In this document: positions 52,119 to 61,079 of the stretch, one piece after another | Numbering within the stretch: position 1 is the stretch's first letter | Layout of the letters: each line of letters begins with the position of its first letter | Notes under the pieces: generated by a model | What the model was told of the DNA's origin: nothing | The model's input: the letters and a program-made list of their open reading frames with translations, nothing else | Database searches by the model: none | Made by a program: the position numbers and the translations under genes | Origin: Granulosicoccus sp036478565 | Lineage (GTDB): Bacteria; Pseudomonadota; Gammaproteobacteria; Granulosicoccales; Granulosicoccaceae | DNA length: 64,000 nucleotides | Assembly (NCBI GenBank): GCA_965224525.1 | Contig: OZ245050.1 | Coordinates: forward strand, 1,302,001 to 1,366,000 | Reading direction: 5' to 3'

Positions 52119-54596
52119 TTACCTGGGTGCTACATCCTGGTAGCTGGCGTTTGCACCGCCAATCCGGAAGGCGTCATACAGAATCTTGCCGCCTGGATTT
52201 TCTGTACCGTGATAGATACCGATTTTCTGGTACTGCCGCGGTGATTTTTGACGACCCGACATATCGTAGCGATAGATGCTTGGCCCATGTACATCGACAA
52301 CTTTCTCAGCGTCCATCCATATTTCCATGATTCCAGTATTGTCGTACGCATATCGGAAATGCATAACGATGTCGTGCCATTGATTTAACGAATACGGACG
52401 AGTGGTTGGTACCAGTCTGCGTGTGGCTGCGCCTCTTTCAGGCACAATGTTGACAGCGTTCGGGTCAGTGGCGGTGTAGAAGTAGAACTTGCCATTAATT
52501 GTTTTTAATACAAACGAATTTGGCCCGGCACCGATGTTCCAGTTGGCTTCGCCATCGGAGCCAGCGCTGGGTGTGGAGTGATGCTGACTGATGATTTGAT
52601 AGCCGGTCGGTGGTGTCTGGACGTTAATACTGAAACCTAACCAGTACTCCTTGCCCCAGTCGAATGTTCCCTTGCCGTTCTGAAGAACCAGTTCGCTGCG
52701 TTTGCCACCATTCGCATCAGGTAGGAACTGGATTGATTGGTTACCTTCGCGGCTCTGGTTCGACATGACATAGTTTGCAGGTACTGCACGCCAGTTGGCT
52801 GAAATACCATTTTCAAAGCCATCGTCCAGGAATAGAGCAGAGTTATTGGGCGCTGGAGTTGGGGGGGATGGCACTGCGGGCACTGCGGGCACTGCGGGCA
52901 CTGCGGGCACTGCGGGGTTAGTTGCACGGCAGCACTCAGAGGGGGGGGCAGGTTCTGTGGGGCTATTTGCACCGCCTGTGAGCTGTTGGATCTGATTGCT
53001 GGAGAGCGCGCTAGAGTAGACTCGCACCTCATCAATCAGGCCGCTGAAGTTACGCAGGCCTGTCGCCGGATTGTCGCCAATTCTAATGCCAGCGGATGGA
53101 TTGGTCGAAACGGTGCCGCCCTTTGCAGTAGAGGCATCTTCCACCCCATTGAAATACAGTCGCATGCTGGCACCATCATAGGTTGCCGCTGCATGGACCC
53201 ATTCGCCAACAGGGATAGTTGTGTTACCAAAAAGGGTTGTTGTAATGCCATTGGTTTTCAGGCGAAAACGCAGTTTGCTGCCGCTTTTATTGATGGTAGA
53301 CAACATCCAGTTGTGATCCTGTTCACCAACCCCTGTGCTTTTGGATATGATGCGAGCATCGTGTATGCCAAAGTCGTCTGCTTTGAACCAGGCGGACAGA
53401 GTCAAAGCGCCTTCAAATACATCAAAGCTGGGGAGGTCAACATAGTCATCAACACCATCGAAGCGTAGAGCGGCTCCAATTCTGCCGGTGGTCGCTACAG
53501 GGCCGTGGAGTGAGCCATTATGCAGCCCACCGTTTTCATCTGGCACTGTGCTGCCGGAGAGGTTGTCGAATGAATAGTGGGCGACTAGTGAGCTGTCTGT
53601 TTCAGCGGGCGGTGTTTCTACAGGTGCTTCTGCAACCGGTGTTTCAGGTTCACTGGGTGTCCGGCTATTTCCAGGAGCGACTTCGCTATAGTTAGATGTT
53701 GCATCGCCTATACGTAGCTCATCGTGATAAACAGTTCTTTCAATGACATTCCACTTAATGCCACCTTTGTCTCCCCAGCTTGTGCTGCCATAATACTGAC
53801 CCATTTTAAAGTATGGGTAAGCATTTGCCGGAACCTCACTATGGAAATTAGGCCCTCTTGAATTAAGTACTTCTTCTCCGTTTATCCAAAGATTCAGGAT
53901 TCCATCTGAGTCGGGTGACCACCTAACATGCATCACAAGATCATTCCATTGGCCTCTAAGCAGTGGAGCGCGTTCACTGAACCTATTAATTGTATTGGTT
54001 GTGTTGGGGTTACTTAAGCACTCCGGTCGCCCCCTGCAGCCGCTATCGCGCATACCAATTATAAAGCCATCTTTGCTATGCCTGATGACAAAAGGAAGTC
54101 CACTACGCCATGAACTATCCCTGTAAGACCTGTCGTGAAACTGAAAGACAATTCCATTGCTGCCACTTATAGGTCTTCCATTTCTATCAATTCCATCATA
54201 GTCCATGCTCCAGTCAGCAGGGAAATACATACTAACACCCAGCCAATAGTCCTTACCTTTCTCGAACGATCCTGAGAAATTCTGATCGGCAGCAGCGACG
54301 GCTTCAGTTCGATAAGTAACATTACTGTTATACCGGTGTAAGTAGCTTTTCATCATATATGAGCCACCTCTAGGAGTGACACCGTTTTCTGCGCCGACAA
54401 TTTGAGGCGGATTGCCACTGCTTCGCAGTGGTGGGTAGGTATTGCTATCCCTGGTAATAGGTCTAATGTCGCTTTCAAAGTCTGCCGTATAAATAATGTC
54501 AGCAGACACTGGTGCTAAAAGTATCGCATTCAATAAAGTTAATGTGCTTGCACTAATTAGCCTTTTAGAAAAGGCATGCCTTACAGGTTTGTTCAT
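52119..54596 (-). CDS. Secreted protein with two lyase-like domains flanking LamG
   Basis: An 825-residue exported protein. The ATG at 54596 follows AGGAG and opens a signal peptide ending near PVSAD; the longer frame to 54683 is not needed. Order: lyase-like domain 1 (about 35-320; KGKDYWLGVSMYFPADW and LRGQWNDLVMHVRWSPDSDG), LamG (about 345-550), an Ala-Val-Pro repeat linker, and lyase-like domain 2 (about 600-825; FDWGKEYWLGFSINVQTPPTG, NQWHDIVMHFRYAYDN and KIGIYHGTENPGG). The two lyase domains are distant from each other, and domain 2 is close to the C-terminus of the next gene. Its role is probably degradation or binding of an acidic polysaccharide outside the cell. Confidence 0.75.
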   Translation of the reverse strand: MNKPVRHAFSKRLISASTLTLLNAILLAPVSADIIYTADFESDIRPITRDSNTYPPLRSSGNPPQIVGAENGVTPRGGSYMMKSYLHRYNSNVTYRTEAVAAADQNFSGSFEKGKDYWLGVSMYFPADWSMDYDGIDRNGRPISGSNGIVFQFHDRSYRDSSWRSGLPFVIRHSKDGFIIGMRDSGCRGRPECLSNPNTTNTINRFSERAPLLRGQWNDLVMHVRWSPDSDGILNLWINGEEVLNSRGPNFHSEVPANAYPYFKMGQYYGSTSWGDKGGIKWNVIERTVYHDELRIGDATSNYSEVAPGNSRTPSEPETPVAEAPVETPPAETDSSLVAHYSFDNLSGSTVPDENGGLHNGSLHGPVATTGRIGAALRFDGVDDYVDLPSFDVFEGALTLSAWFKADDFGIHDARIISKSTGVGEQDHNWMLSTINKSGSKLRFRLKTNGITTTLFGNTTIPVGEWVHAAATYDGASMRLYFNGVEDASTAKGGTVSTNPSAGIRIGDNPATGLRNFSGLIDEVRVYSSALSSNQIQQLTGGANSPTEPAPPSECCRATNPAVPAVPAVPAVPAVPSPPTPAPNNSALFLDDGFENGISANWRAVPANYVMSNQSREGNQSIQFLPDANGGKRSELVLQNGKGTFDWGKEYWLGFSINVQTPPTGYQIISQHHSTPSAGSDGEANWNIGAGPNSFVLKTINGKFYFYTATDPNAVNIVPERGAATRRLVPTTRPYSLNQWHDIVMHFRYAYDNTGIMEIWMDAEKVVDVHGPSIYRYDMSGRQKSPRQYQKIGIYHGTENPGGKILYDAFRIGGANASYQDVAPR
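52871..52915 (-). repeat. 9-bp tandem repeat, five units, Ala-Val-Pro linker
   Basis: Five exact copies of GCACTGCGG (plus strand), encoding consecutive Ala-Val-Pro on the minus strand between the LamG and second lyase-like domains. The third gene has only one or two such units at the same place, so copy number has changed since duplication. Confidence 0.9.
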
Positions 54597-54695
54597 GTTT
54601 ACATCTCCTGAAATATTAAATATTGGAACTACATCGCATGTCGTTGACTGGCACGCGCAGCTGGTATTTCTCAGCCCGATCATTCATTGAAACAC

Positions 54696-54729
54696 AGGGG
54701 GTATCTTCGTCTGGTAGAAGCTGCCCCCT
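54696..54729 (-). terminator. Conserved stem-loop after the third lyase gene (copy 2)
   Basis: AGGGGG (54696-54701) pairs with CCCCCT (54724-54729), with inner CTTC/GAAG and the same GTCTGGTA loop as at 52059-52093. It lies 27 bases after the minus-strand stop at 54756, so the 3' untranslated region was duplicated together with the C-terminal domain. Confidence 0.65.
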
Positions 54730-54755
54730 AAGAGTTACAAGCTATCAATTCCCAT

Positions 54756-57700
54756 TTATCTGGGCGCAACATCCTGATAGCTGGCGTTTGCACCGCCGAT
54801 CCGGAAGGCGTCATACAGAATCTTACCGCCTGGATTTTCTGTACCGTGATAGATACCGATTTTCTGGTACTGCCGAGGTGATTTTTGACGGCCCGACAAA
54901 TCGTAGCGATAGATGCTTGGCCCATGTACATCGACAACTTTCTCTGCGTCCATCCATATCTCCATGATTCCCGTATTGTCAAATGCATATCGGAAATGCA
55001 TAACGATGTCGTGCCATTTGTTTACAGAGTATGGCCGTGTGGTTGGTACCATTCGACGGGTTGCTGCACCCCTTTCCGGGACTACGTTCACAGCAGCCGG
55101 GTCTGTTGCGGTATAAAAATAGAATTTTTCGTTAATCGCTTTCAGTACAAACGAATTTGGACCTGCGGTAACACTCCAGTCAGCTCTGCCATCGGGCCCA
55201 GCACCGGGTGTGGAGTGATGCTGACTGATAATCTGATAACCGGTTGGCGGAGTCTGTACCTGAATACTAAAGCCTAACCAGTATTCTTTACCCCAATCAA
55301 ATGTGCCCTTGTTATTCTTCAGGATCAGTTCGCTGCGTTTGTCACCATTCACGCCAGGCAGAAACAGTACTGATTGACTGCCCTCACGGCTTAGGTTTGA
55401 AATGACATAGTTTGCGGGGCTAGGCCGCCAGTATGTATCGATGCCGTTTTCAAACCCGTCATCTACTGTCAAAACTGAATTATTGGGTGCAGGCACTGCG
55501 GGGTTAGTTGCGCGGCAGCACTCAGCGGGTGCAGGCTCTGCGGGGCTAGTTGCACCGCCTGTGAGCTGTTGGATCTGATTGCTGGAGAGCGCGCTAGAGT
55601 AGACTCGCACCTCATCAATCAGGCCGCTGAAGTTACGCAGGCCTGTCGCCGGATTGTCGCCAATTCTAATGCCAGCGGATGGATTGGTCGAAACGGTGCC
55701 GCCCTTTGCAGTAGAGGCATCTTCCACCCCATTGAAATACAGTCGCATGCTGGCACCATCATAGGTTGCCGCTGCATGGACCCATTCGCCAACAGGGATA
55801 GTTGTGTTACCAAAAAGGGTTGTTGTAATGCCATTGGTTTTCAGGCGAAAACGCAGTTTGCTGCCGCTTTTATTGATGGTAGACAACATCCAGTTGTGAT
55901 CCTGTTCACCAACCCCTGTGCTTTTGGAGATGATGCGAGCGTCGTGTATGCCAAAGTCATCTGCTTTGATCCAGGCGGCCAAGGTGAGTGCACCTTCAAA
56001 AACATCGAAACTACCGACCTCGACAAAGTCATCAACACCATCGAAGCGCAGAGCGGTTCCAATTCTGCCGGTGGTCGCTACAGGGCCATGAAGTGAGCCG
56101 TTATGCAGACCGGCGTTTTCATCTGGCACTGTGCTGCCGGAGAGGTTGTCAAATGAATAGTGGGCGACAAGTGAACTGGCCGCATCTATAGGTGTTTCTG
56201 CTACAGGTGGTGTGGCTGCCGGAGGTGTTTCTGCTGCAGGTGGTGTGGCTGCCGGAGGTGTTTCTGCTACAGGTGGTGTGGCTGCCAGAGGTGTTTCTGC
56301 TACAGGTGGTGTGGCTGCCGGAGGTGTTTCTGCTACAGGTGGTGTTTCTGCTACAGGTGGTGCCGTCTGGTTACCGTCAAGAGGGTAGCGCTCTCGCACG
56401 ATTGCGGGTCCAGCCCAGCCGTAACCGCCGTTGTCCGATGAAAAATCTGTAAAAGGTTCAAATTCGATGTGTTGCTTGCCACTGCAATCAAAAGCGCCAA
56501 TGCCAGTGCCGCAACCAGACCAGGAGGAATCAGGAATAAAATGTGCCTTGAACCCGGCGGTGTTCCAGACGTCTACATTACTAATATCCGCCGCAGGCGG
56601 GTTACTCAAGCCTGGTATTGAGCCGCAACTTGATCGGCTGTCATGGGTTGATGAGGCTTGCCACTCGCTGAGCGTTTTACCTAGAATTGAGCAACCTGCG
56701 TTAGCTTCTTCGACATACCAGTTGTCGTTCATGGCTGTCACATCATCTGCAGATCGGAGTTGCACATGTGTTTGCGATCCGGTCGGCCACAGAATGTTGT
56801 GATGCATTGTAAAGTCTGTACGTTGACTACCTCGGACAACTGGGCGGCGGCCCCTGCCTGAATGCACGTATGTGTTGTGATGCGAGAACACTAGCGGCAC
56901 ACCGGGTGCCTGTCCGGCAATTTGTAAAGACGGCATGAGATTGGAGAATGTGACATTGCCGACGTTGTAGAAATGAGATCCGGAGCGGGCACCGTGCTGA
57001 CCTGAAACAGCTGTCGAAAAAGCGGTTTCGGTTCGTGTGCATTCACCGGCAAAGTTGCCGACAAGCCAACCCATGGATGTACCGTGGCCTAGTACAATAC
57101 AGCCGTTACCACCACCACGAACACGATTGCCAACAACCTTGTGATCATGCGAACCGCGCTCATTGTCGCTGCCGGTAGCGACGTCGATCGGTTGTTCTGC
57201 GATGTAGCCAGTGACAACGTTGTCAACAATCCAGTGGTGATCACCGACAGTGCCAGTTGATGAGTCGTGAATTGACAGGGCATCGTTGGCTGGTATATCC
57301 CAAACACGGTTGTCGATCATTACGCCGTGATGTGTGCCACTGCCGAACGACAGTCCGTTGTTGGAGCAATCATGAACATGTAAATTCTGCAAAATTATGT
57401 AACCGGAATCTCGAACACTGGTGCAGGGCCCGCCTTGTGATCCGGGCTGTTCGAAATCGCGAATCGTGATGTGGTTCGCATTTTTGATTCGTATCCCCTG
57501 GACACGCGGACGTGCGCCTTCACCGTAGGCACCAAAGGTGATAGGAGAATTTGCGTTGCCGGAAATATTTTTTGCTTGTAGTACATGGGCACTTCCCCAG
57601 TCTCGACCGCGGCGAAACAGCACTTGGTCGCCAGCATTCAGGGCGCTCATCGCTCGATTAACGCGGTCAATAGTTTGCCAGGGTGCCGTCGATGTGCCGC

Positions 57701-57884
57701 TATTGTTATCACGGCCGTCTCTGGCATCCACGTAATAACAGGTACTCCCTACGCAGCTGCTTTCAGCTATGGATATGGCAGGACTGCCACCCAGTACGAG
57801 AACCAACCCGGATAACAATATGCTAAGTCTGTTTCTCCAGCGTGTGTAGGTTGGATGTGCATTCTCGTACCTGCATACCTGCAT
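54756..57884 (-). CDS. Secreted beta-helix, LamG and lyase-like three-domain protein
   Basis: A 1042-residue exported protein with AGGGAGAA upstream of its ATG. After a signal peptide comes a right-handed beta-helix domain (about 45-480), which opens CYYVDARDGRDNNSGTS and then shows repeated NHITIRDF, YIILQNLHVHDCSNNG and HWIVDNVVTGY rungs typical of pectate-lyase or alginate-lyase-type helices. A Pro-rich repeat linker follows (about 500-565), then LamG (about 570-780) and a C-terminal lyase-like domain (about 805-1042) nearly the same as in the neighbouring gene. Two different lyase folds in one chain suggest a multifunctional depolymerase, though the helix could be another carbohydrate-active type. 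Substrate not known. Confidence 0.75.
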   Translation of the reverse strand: MQVCRYENAHPTYTRWRNRLSILLSGLVLVLGGSPAISIAESSCVGSTCYYVDARDGRDNNSGTSTAPWQTIDRVNRAMSALNAGDQVLFRRGRDWGSAHVLQAKNISGNANSPITFGAYGEGARPRVQGIRIKNANHITIRDFEQPGSQGGPCTSVRDSGYIILQNLHVHDCSNNGLSFGSGTHHGVMIDNRVWDIPANDALSIHDSSTGTVGDHHWIVDNVVTGYIAEQPIDVATGSDNERGSHDHKVVGNRVRGGGNGCIVLGHGTSMGWLVGNFAGECTRTETAFSTAVSGQHGARSGSHFYNVGNVTFSNLMPSLQIAGQAPGVPLVFSHHNTYVHSGRGRRPVVRGSQRTDFTMHHNILWPTGSQTHVQLRSADDVTAMNDNWYVEEANAGCSILGKTLSEWQASSTHDSRSSCGSIPGLSNPPAADISNVDVWNTAGFKAHFIPDSSWSGCGTGIGAFDCSGKQHIEFEPFTDFSSDNGGYGWAGPAIVRERYPLDGNQTAPPVAETPPVAETPPAATPPVAETPLAATPPVAETPPAATPPAAETPPAATPPVAETPIDAASSLVAHYSFDNLSGSTVPDENAGLHNGSLHGPVATTGRIGTALRFDGVDDFVEVGSFDVFEGALTLAAWIKADDFGIHDARIISKSTGVGEQDHNWMLSTINKSGSKLRFRLKTNGITTTLFGNTTIPVGEWVHAAATYDGASMRLYFNGVEDASTAKGGTVSTNPSAGIRIGDNPATGLRNFSGLIDEVRVYSSALSSNQIQQLTGGATSPAEPAPAECCRATNPAVPAPNNSVLTVDDGFENGIDTYWRPSPANYVISNLSREGSQSVLFLPGVNGDKRSELILKNNKGTFDWGKEYWLGFSIQVQTPPTGYQIISQHHSTPGAGPDGRADWSVTAGPNSFVLKAINEKFYFYTATDPAAVNVVPERGAATRRMVPTTRPYSVNKWHDIVMHFRYAFDNTGIMEIWMDAEKVVDVHGPSIYRYDLSGRQKSPRQYQKIGIYHGTENPGGKILYDAFRIGGANASYQDVAPR
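56192..56365 (-). repeat. 33-bp Pro-rich linker repeat in the beta-helix protein
   Basis: Imperfect tandem copies of a 33-bp unit encode PPVAETPPAAT-type segments that join the beta-helix and LamG domains. Units are nearly identical apart from a few substitutions (for example CTGCCAGAG for CTGCCGGAG). The repeat lets linker length change in frame. Confidence 0.85.
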
Positions 57885-58332
57885 TTGGAAATTCTCCCTT
57901 TTAATGAACAGGCGATAACCTAATTCAATTCATTGTTTGAATCACGATACTGTTCGGAATGTAATTGAACTAAATTGTTGGTGGAAAATACTGGCAATTC
58001 ACTCAGTGAGTTGCAATAAAATATTGGAGCATGGTGAATGTGAGTATTGCTATCAGTACTTGCATATTTTGCTTGCATGTGAACCGGAAATACATTGTTC
58101 ATGGCACATAGAACATATTATCTGCGGTTAAGCGGGCTTACTATAGGTAAAAACCCTAGCTAGGGTTTTTACCTATAGTCGCTAAATTTCAAACACCACC
58201 CGACCGGATACAGTGTTTTGCAGCTGTACGTGTTTCGGAATTTCTCTAGGTGTCAGAATGAGACGAAAATCGCGATCACGCAGGGTTTCTCAGACTCTAC
58301 CCGGTAAGTGAGCGCTCAATAGCTGACAAGAA
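57885..58332. other. AT-rich gap upstream of the beta-helix gene
   Basis: No convincing gene. It holds the promoter region of the minus-strand beta-helix gene and, at 58141-58178, a 38-bp perfect palindrome (separate entry). Base composition is more AT-rich than the flanking genes. Confidence 0.4.
58141..58178. terminator. 38-bp perfect palindrome, possible bidirectional terminator
   Basis: CTATAGGTAAAAACCCTAG (58141-58159) followed directly by its exact reverse complement (58160-58178). Each arm contains A5/T5, so as RNA it forms a strong hairpin with little or no loop in either direction. It is a terminator, or a protein-binding dyad; no gene ends right beside it. Confidence 0.6.
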
Positions 58333-58599
58333 ATGGCAGACCTGTCGAATGAAAGCAAACTTTCTGTTACAGGAACGGAGTCCTGTAGTGATGAAATATT
58401 CGCGGAAATTCGTGTGCAGAAAATGCCTCGTTTACCGAAGAAACTTGAGCTTATGCTTATCAATGTAGAGCACACCGAATACAATGTTATTTTCCGTAGC
58501 TTCTCTGTACGCAAGACAGTGGGAAAATTTATGTTAGCTGTGTTTGATGGAGTGTTACAGGCTTCACATATTTCGTTATCTTCGTTATCTTCGTTTTAG
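58333..58599 (+). CDS. Doubtful small open frame, unknown
   Basis: An 88-codon frame with an ATG at 58333 and no recognisable domain. It has a Lys-rich middle (RVQKMPRLPKKLELML) and a Ser-rich tail from a small repeat (TCGTTATCT). There is no good ribosome binding site. It may be a real orphan gene or chance; I see nothing else in this stretch. Confidence 0.2.
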   Translation: MADLSNESKLSVTGTESCSDEIFAEIRVQKMPRLPKKLELMLINVEHTEYNVIFRSFSVRKTVGKFMLAVFDGVLQASHISLSSLSSF

Positions 58600-58941
58600 C
58601 TGCTTAAGCAAACCATGACTCGCAATTGTTGGGTGCAGTGTGCATCAAGACCTGCATATGCTGTTGGATGTAGTTTATTCCCGGCAAGTGTTTGATCCTA
58701 TGGGGATAAATATTCTCATACGTGCTATTAAAACGGTCAGAATATTGCCAGATGACAGGACGCGTTAGTTGTTTCCTAACGCTGTTGTATGCTTTCAATT
58801 TCAACTAGTTGCTGCCCAGTTAACAAAGTTCCCAATACTGGTTCTCGCTTCACCTCACAAAATATTGGATCTAGTCCACGTATAGAGTACATGTAACCCC
58901 ATAATTGGTGTCTCGTGTCTAATTAGATATTATGCATAACT
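58600..58941. other. Gene-free gap before the REC-kinase gene
   Basis: No gene or clear structure is seen. It presumably carries the promoter of the signalling cluster that starts at 58942. Confidence 0.4.
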
Positions 58942-60165
58942 TTGAAAGGCCGTTATCAACATGTATCCGAGGATGAAAACTATCTGAACTCTATAGTGAA
59001 TGCAGTGGAAGCCAATATTAGATCTGCTCGAATACTCATGGTCGAAGATGACATGACGTACCGGGCGTTGTGCGAGCGTTATTTGGCGAAAGATCCAGGT
59101 TTCACGTACGACATAGTTGGTATTTCCAGCGCTGCTATCGCTATGATAATGTGCATGGATCAGAGTTTCGATTGTTTGATCATCGACTATGATCTGCCAG
59201 ATACAACGGGTACAGAATTAATTTTATCTCTACGTGACGCTATGGGAGATAAATTACCGCCTGCTGTCATTCTAACTGCTGGCGGTGGGATTGAGGCAGC
59301 TACCAAAGCGATACGTGCCAATGCATCAGATTTTTTATCAAAAAAGGATGTGTCTGCGGAATCCTTATGTAGGTCTGTATGCAATGCAGTTGAAAAGGGT
59401 CGCATGAAAAGGGAAATTCAAGAGAGTAATGAAAAACTAAATTTGGCGTATCAAAAACTTCAGCGTAACAGCGCTGAGATAAAAAATTTCTATCACACCA
59501 TATCTCACGAGGTAAAAACACCGCTGTCGGCAATTCGGGAATTTTTGTCACTCATGAACGACGAAATAGTAGGGCCGACGACAGAACAACAGAGCGAATT
59601 GTTGGGCTATTCGTTAGAAAGCTGCGATCAAATCGCAACGCATTTCAATGATCTATTGGACCTGGCAAAAACGGAAACTGGCAAACTAAAGTTAAACAAA
59701 GCCTGGGATTCTCCCGGTAGGCTAATAATGCGATCAACTCGCGGCGTTGAAGCTGCTGCCACCAACAAAGGCATTAAATTACATAGTAATTCAGTGGATT
59801 CGCAGTGTCGCATATATATCGACACAAACCGCATAGTCCAGGTCCTCTCGAATTTACTCAACAATGCAATTAGGCACTCGGAACCTGGTGGGATGATTCA
59901 AGTTGAGTCTGAAATCACATCGCACGATACTATTGATATAAAGGTAATCGATTTTGGTTGTGGAATTGATTCCTCGAATCATGATCGAATATTTGATCGG
60001 CTATACCAGGTCAACCCCAATGATGATTGCGCAATCAGAGGGGGGCTTGGGCTAGGGCTCAGCATTGCTCGAGATATTGCGCATTTACACGATGGGAAAA
60101 TATTTGTTGAAAGTCAGCCAGGTAGGGGCAGTACCTTTACGTTACAGCTGCCGACAGGGTGTTAG
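58942..60165 (+). CDS. Cytosolic histidine kinase with N-terminal receiver domain
   Basis: A 407-residue hybrid. The receiver (about 30-145) has VEDDMTYRALCERY, the acceptor Asp in CLIIDYDLPDTTG, Thr in VILTAGGG and Lys in FLSKKD. A short coiled linker leads to HisKA with the phospho-His in FYHTISHEVKTPLSAIREF. The HATPase domain has an N-box VLSNLLNNAIRHSE, G1 VIDFGCGID and G2 RGGLGLGLSIARDIAHLH. It lacks membrane segments, so it probably receives a phosphoryl group from another kinase at its receiver and then acts on a further regulator. The TTG start is weakly supported; the next in-frame ATG (59038) would cut into the receiver. Confidence 0.87.
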   Translation: MKGRYQHVSEDENYLNSIVNAVEANIRSARILMVEDDMTYRALCERYLAKDPGFTYDIVGISSAAIAMIMCMDQSFDCLIIDYDLPDTTGTELILSLRDAMGDKLPPAVILTAGGGIEAATKAIRANASDFLSKKDVSAESLCRSVCNAVEKGRMKREIQESNEKLNLAYQKLQRNSAEIKNFYHTISHEVKTPLSAIREFLSLMNDEIVGPTTEQQSELLGYSLESCDQIATHFNDLLDLAKTETGKLKLNKAWDSPGRLIMRSTRGVEAAATNKGIKLHSNSVDSQCRIYIDTNRIVQVLSNLLNNAIRHSEPGGMIQVESEITSHDTIDIKVIDFGCGIDSSNHDRIFDRLYQVNPNDDCAIRGGLGLGLSIARDIAHLHDGKIFVESQPGRGSTFTLQLPTGC

Positions 60166-60251
60166 TGGCGTCATGTAGATCTGATAACTAAGGAGCAGTG
60201 GCCATGTTAAGGAGTACCAAAACCTAATAATAATAATCTGAGATAATAATA

Positions 60252-60614
60252 ATGAAAACCATATTACTGGTGGAAGATGATAAAAAAATATCAATCGCTC
60301 TAGGATGTCGGCTCCAATCAATGGGTTATAACGTCCAATCAGCGGAAGATGCAATATATGCCATGAACGAAACTGTTCGTTGTAGGCCCGATGCCATTCT
60401 GCTTGATATTAACCTGCCAGGCGGCGACGGGTTTATTGTTGCCAAGCGTATACGCGCATCACTGCAGGTAGCTTTGACTCCAATTATATTTATAACAGCC
60501 AGTAAGAATGCAGAATTTCGGCAACAAGCAATGGAACTCGGAGCTGCAGGATACCTTGAAAAACCATTTGGAGTCGCTGAGTTGACTGAAGCAATTGACT
60601 CTTGCCTTGCCTAG
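60252..60614 (+). CDS. Single-domain response regulator (CheY-like)
   Basis: A 120-residue receiver with no output domain. VEDDKKISIAL, the acceptor Asp in AILLDINLPGGDG, Thr in IFITASKN and Lys in YLEKPFG are all present. It follows the REC-kinase gene by 86 bases. Single-domain receivers act as phosphate shuttles or sinks or bind a partner. Its neighbours suggest a shuttle in a relay. Confidence 0.9.
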   Translation: MKTILLVEDDKKISIALGCRLQSMGYNVQSAEDAIYAMNETVRCRPDAILLDINLPGGDGFIVAKRIRASLQVALTPIIFITASKNAEFRQQAMELGAAGYLEKPFGVAELTEAIDSCLA

Positions 60615-60667
60615 TATTGATCAAGTTGATATTCGACCATCTAACCTATATCCACGAGGTGCTGTAT

Positions 60668-60958
60668 ATGAATACATTAGGAGTTAATCAGGAAACATTA
60701 CTGAAAATATTACATGATCTGCGTGGTCCGTTGGTGAACCTAAAAGGATTTCACTCCGAACTGGACGAAACTGTTGGGCGCATGCGCTATTTTATCGATA
60801 GGGGAGACGAACAACTCCCATGCAATAGCGGTAGCGATCTTAATAGCATTGTGAGTGATGATCTGGTGCCCATTATCCGGTTCTTGTCGATTTCAATTGG
60901 CCAGTTGCATGAGCGGCTAGACCTGTTTGAAAAAGAAGCTACGAATATAGTGGGGTGA
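60668..60958 (+). CDS. Free-standing DHp-like (H-box) protein
   Basis: A 96-residue protein that looks like only the dimerisation/phosphotransfer helices of a histidine kinase. The H-box reads ILHDLRGPLVNLKGFHSEL with the candidate phospho-His at residue 16. A helical region ending RFLSISIGQLHERLDLF matches the second DHp helix of kinases of the HDLRxPLVNLxGF type. No ATPase domain follows, and the stop at 60956 is clean. It may work as a phosphotransfer protein between receivers, in the manner of Spo0B, or may regulate a kinase by pairing with it. The ATG at 60668 is chosen over 60602, which overlaps the upstream gene. Confidence 0.6.
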   Translation: MNTLGVNQETLLKILHDLRGPLVNLKGFHSELDETVGRMRYFIDRGDEQLPCNSGSDLNSIVSDDLVPIIRFLSISIGQLHERLDLFEKEATNIVG

Positions 60959-61079
60959 GGATCAGCAGCTGCTTACGATCCATAGTCAATATGGCGCAGC
61001 ACGACCCTATAAGTCGTGAAATTGTTCACAACGAAATTATGCAGAAATATGTCAACCTCACATTTGCGAATACTTGAAC

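Noticed and set aside
52986..56096. Two near-identical plus-strand frames (52986-53468 and 55569-56096)
   Set aside because: They are antisense shadows of the duplicated LamG coding sequence. Their similarity reflects the 379-bp identical block, not a gene family.
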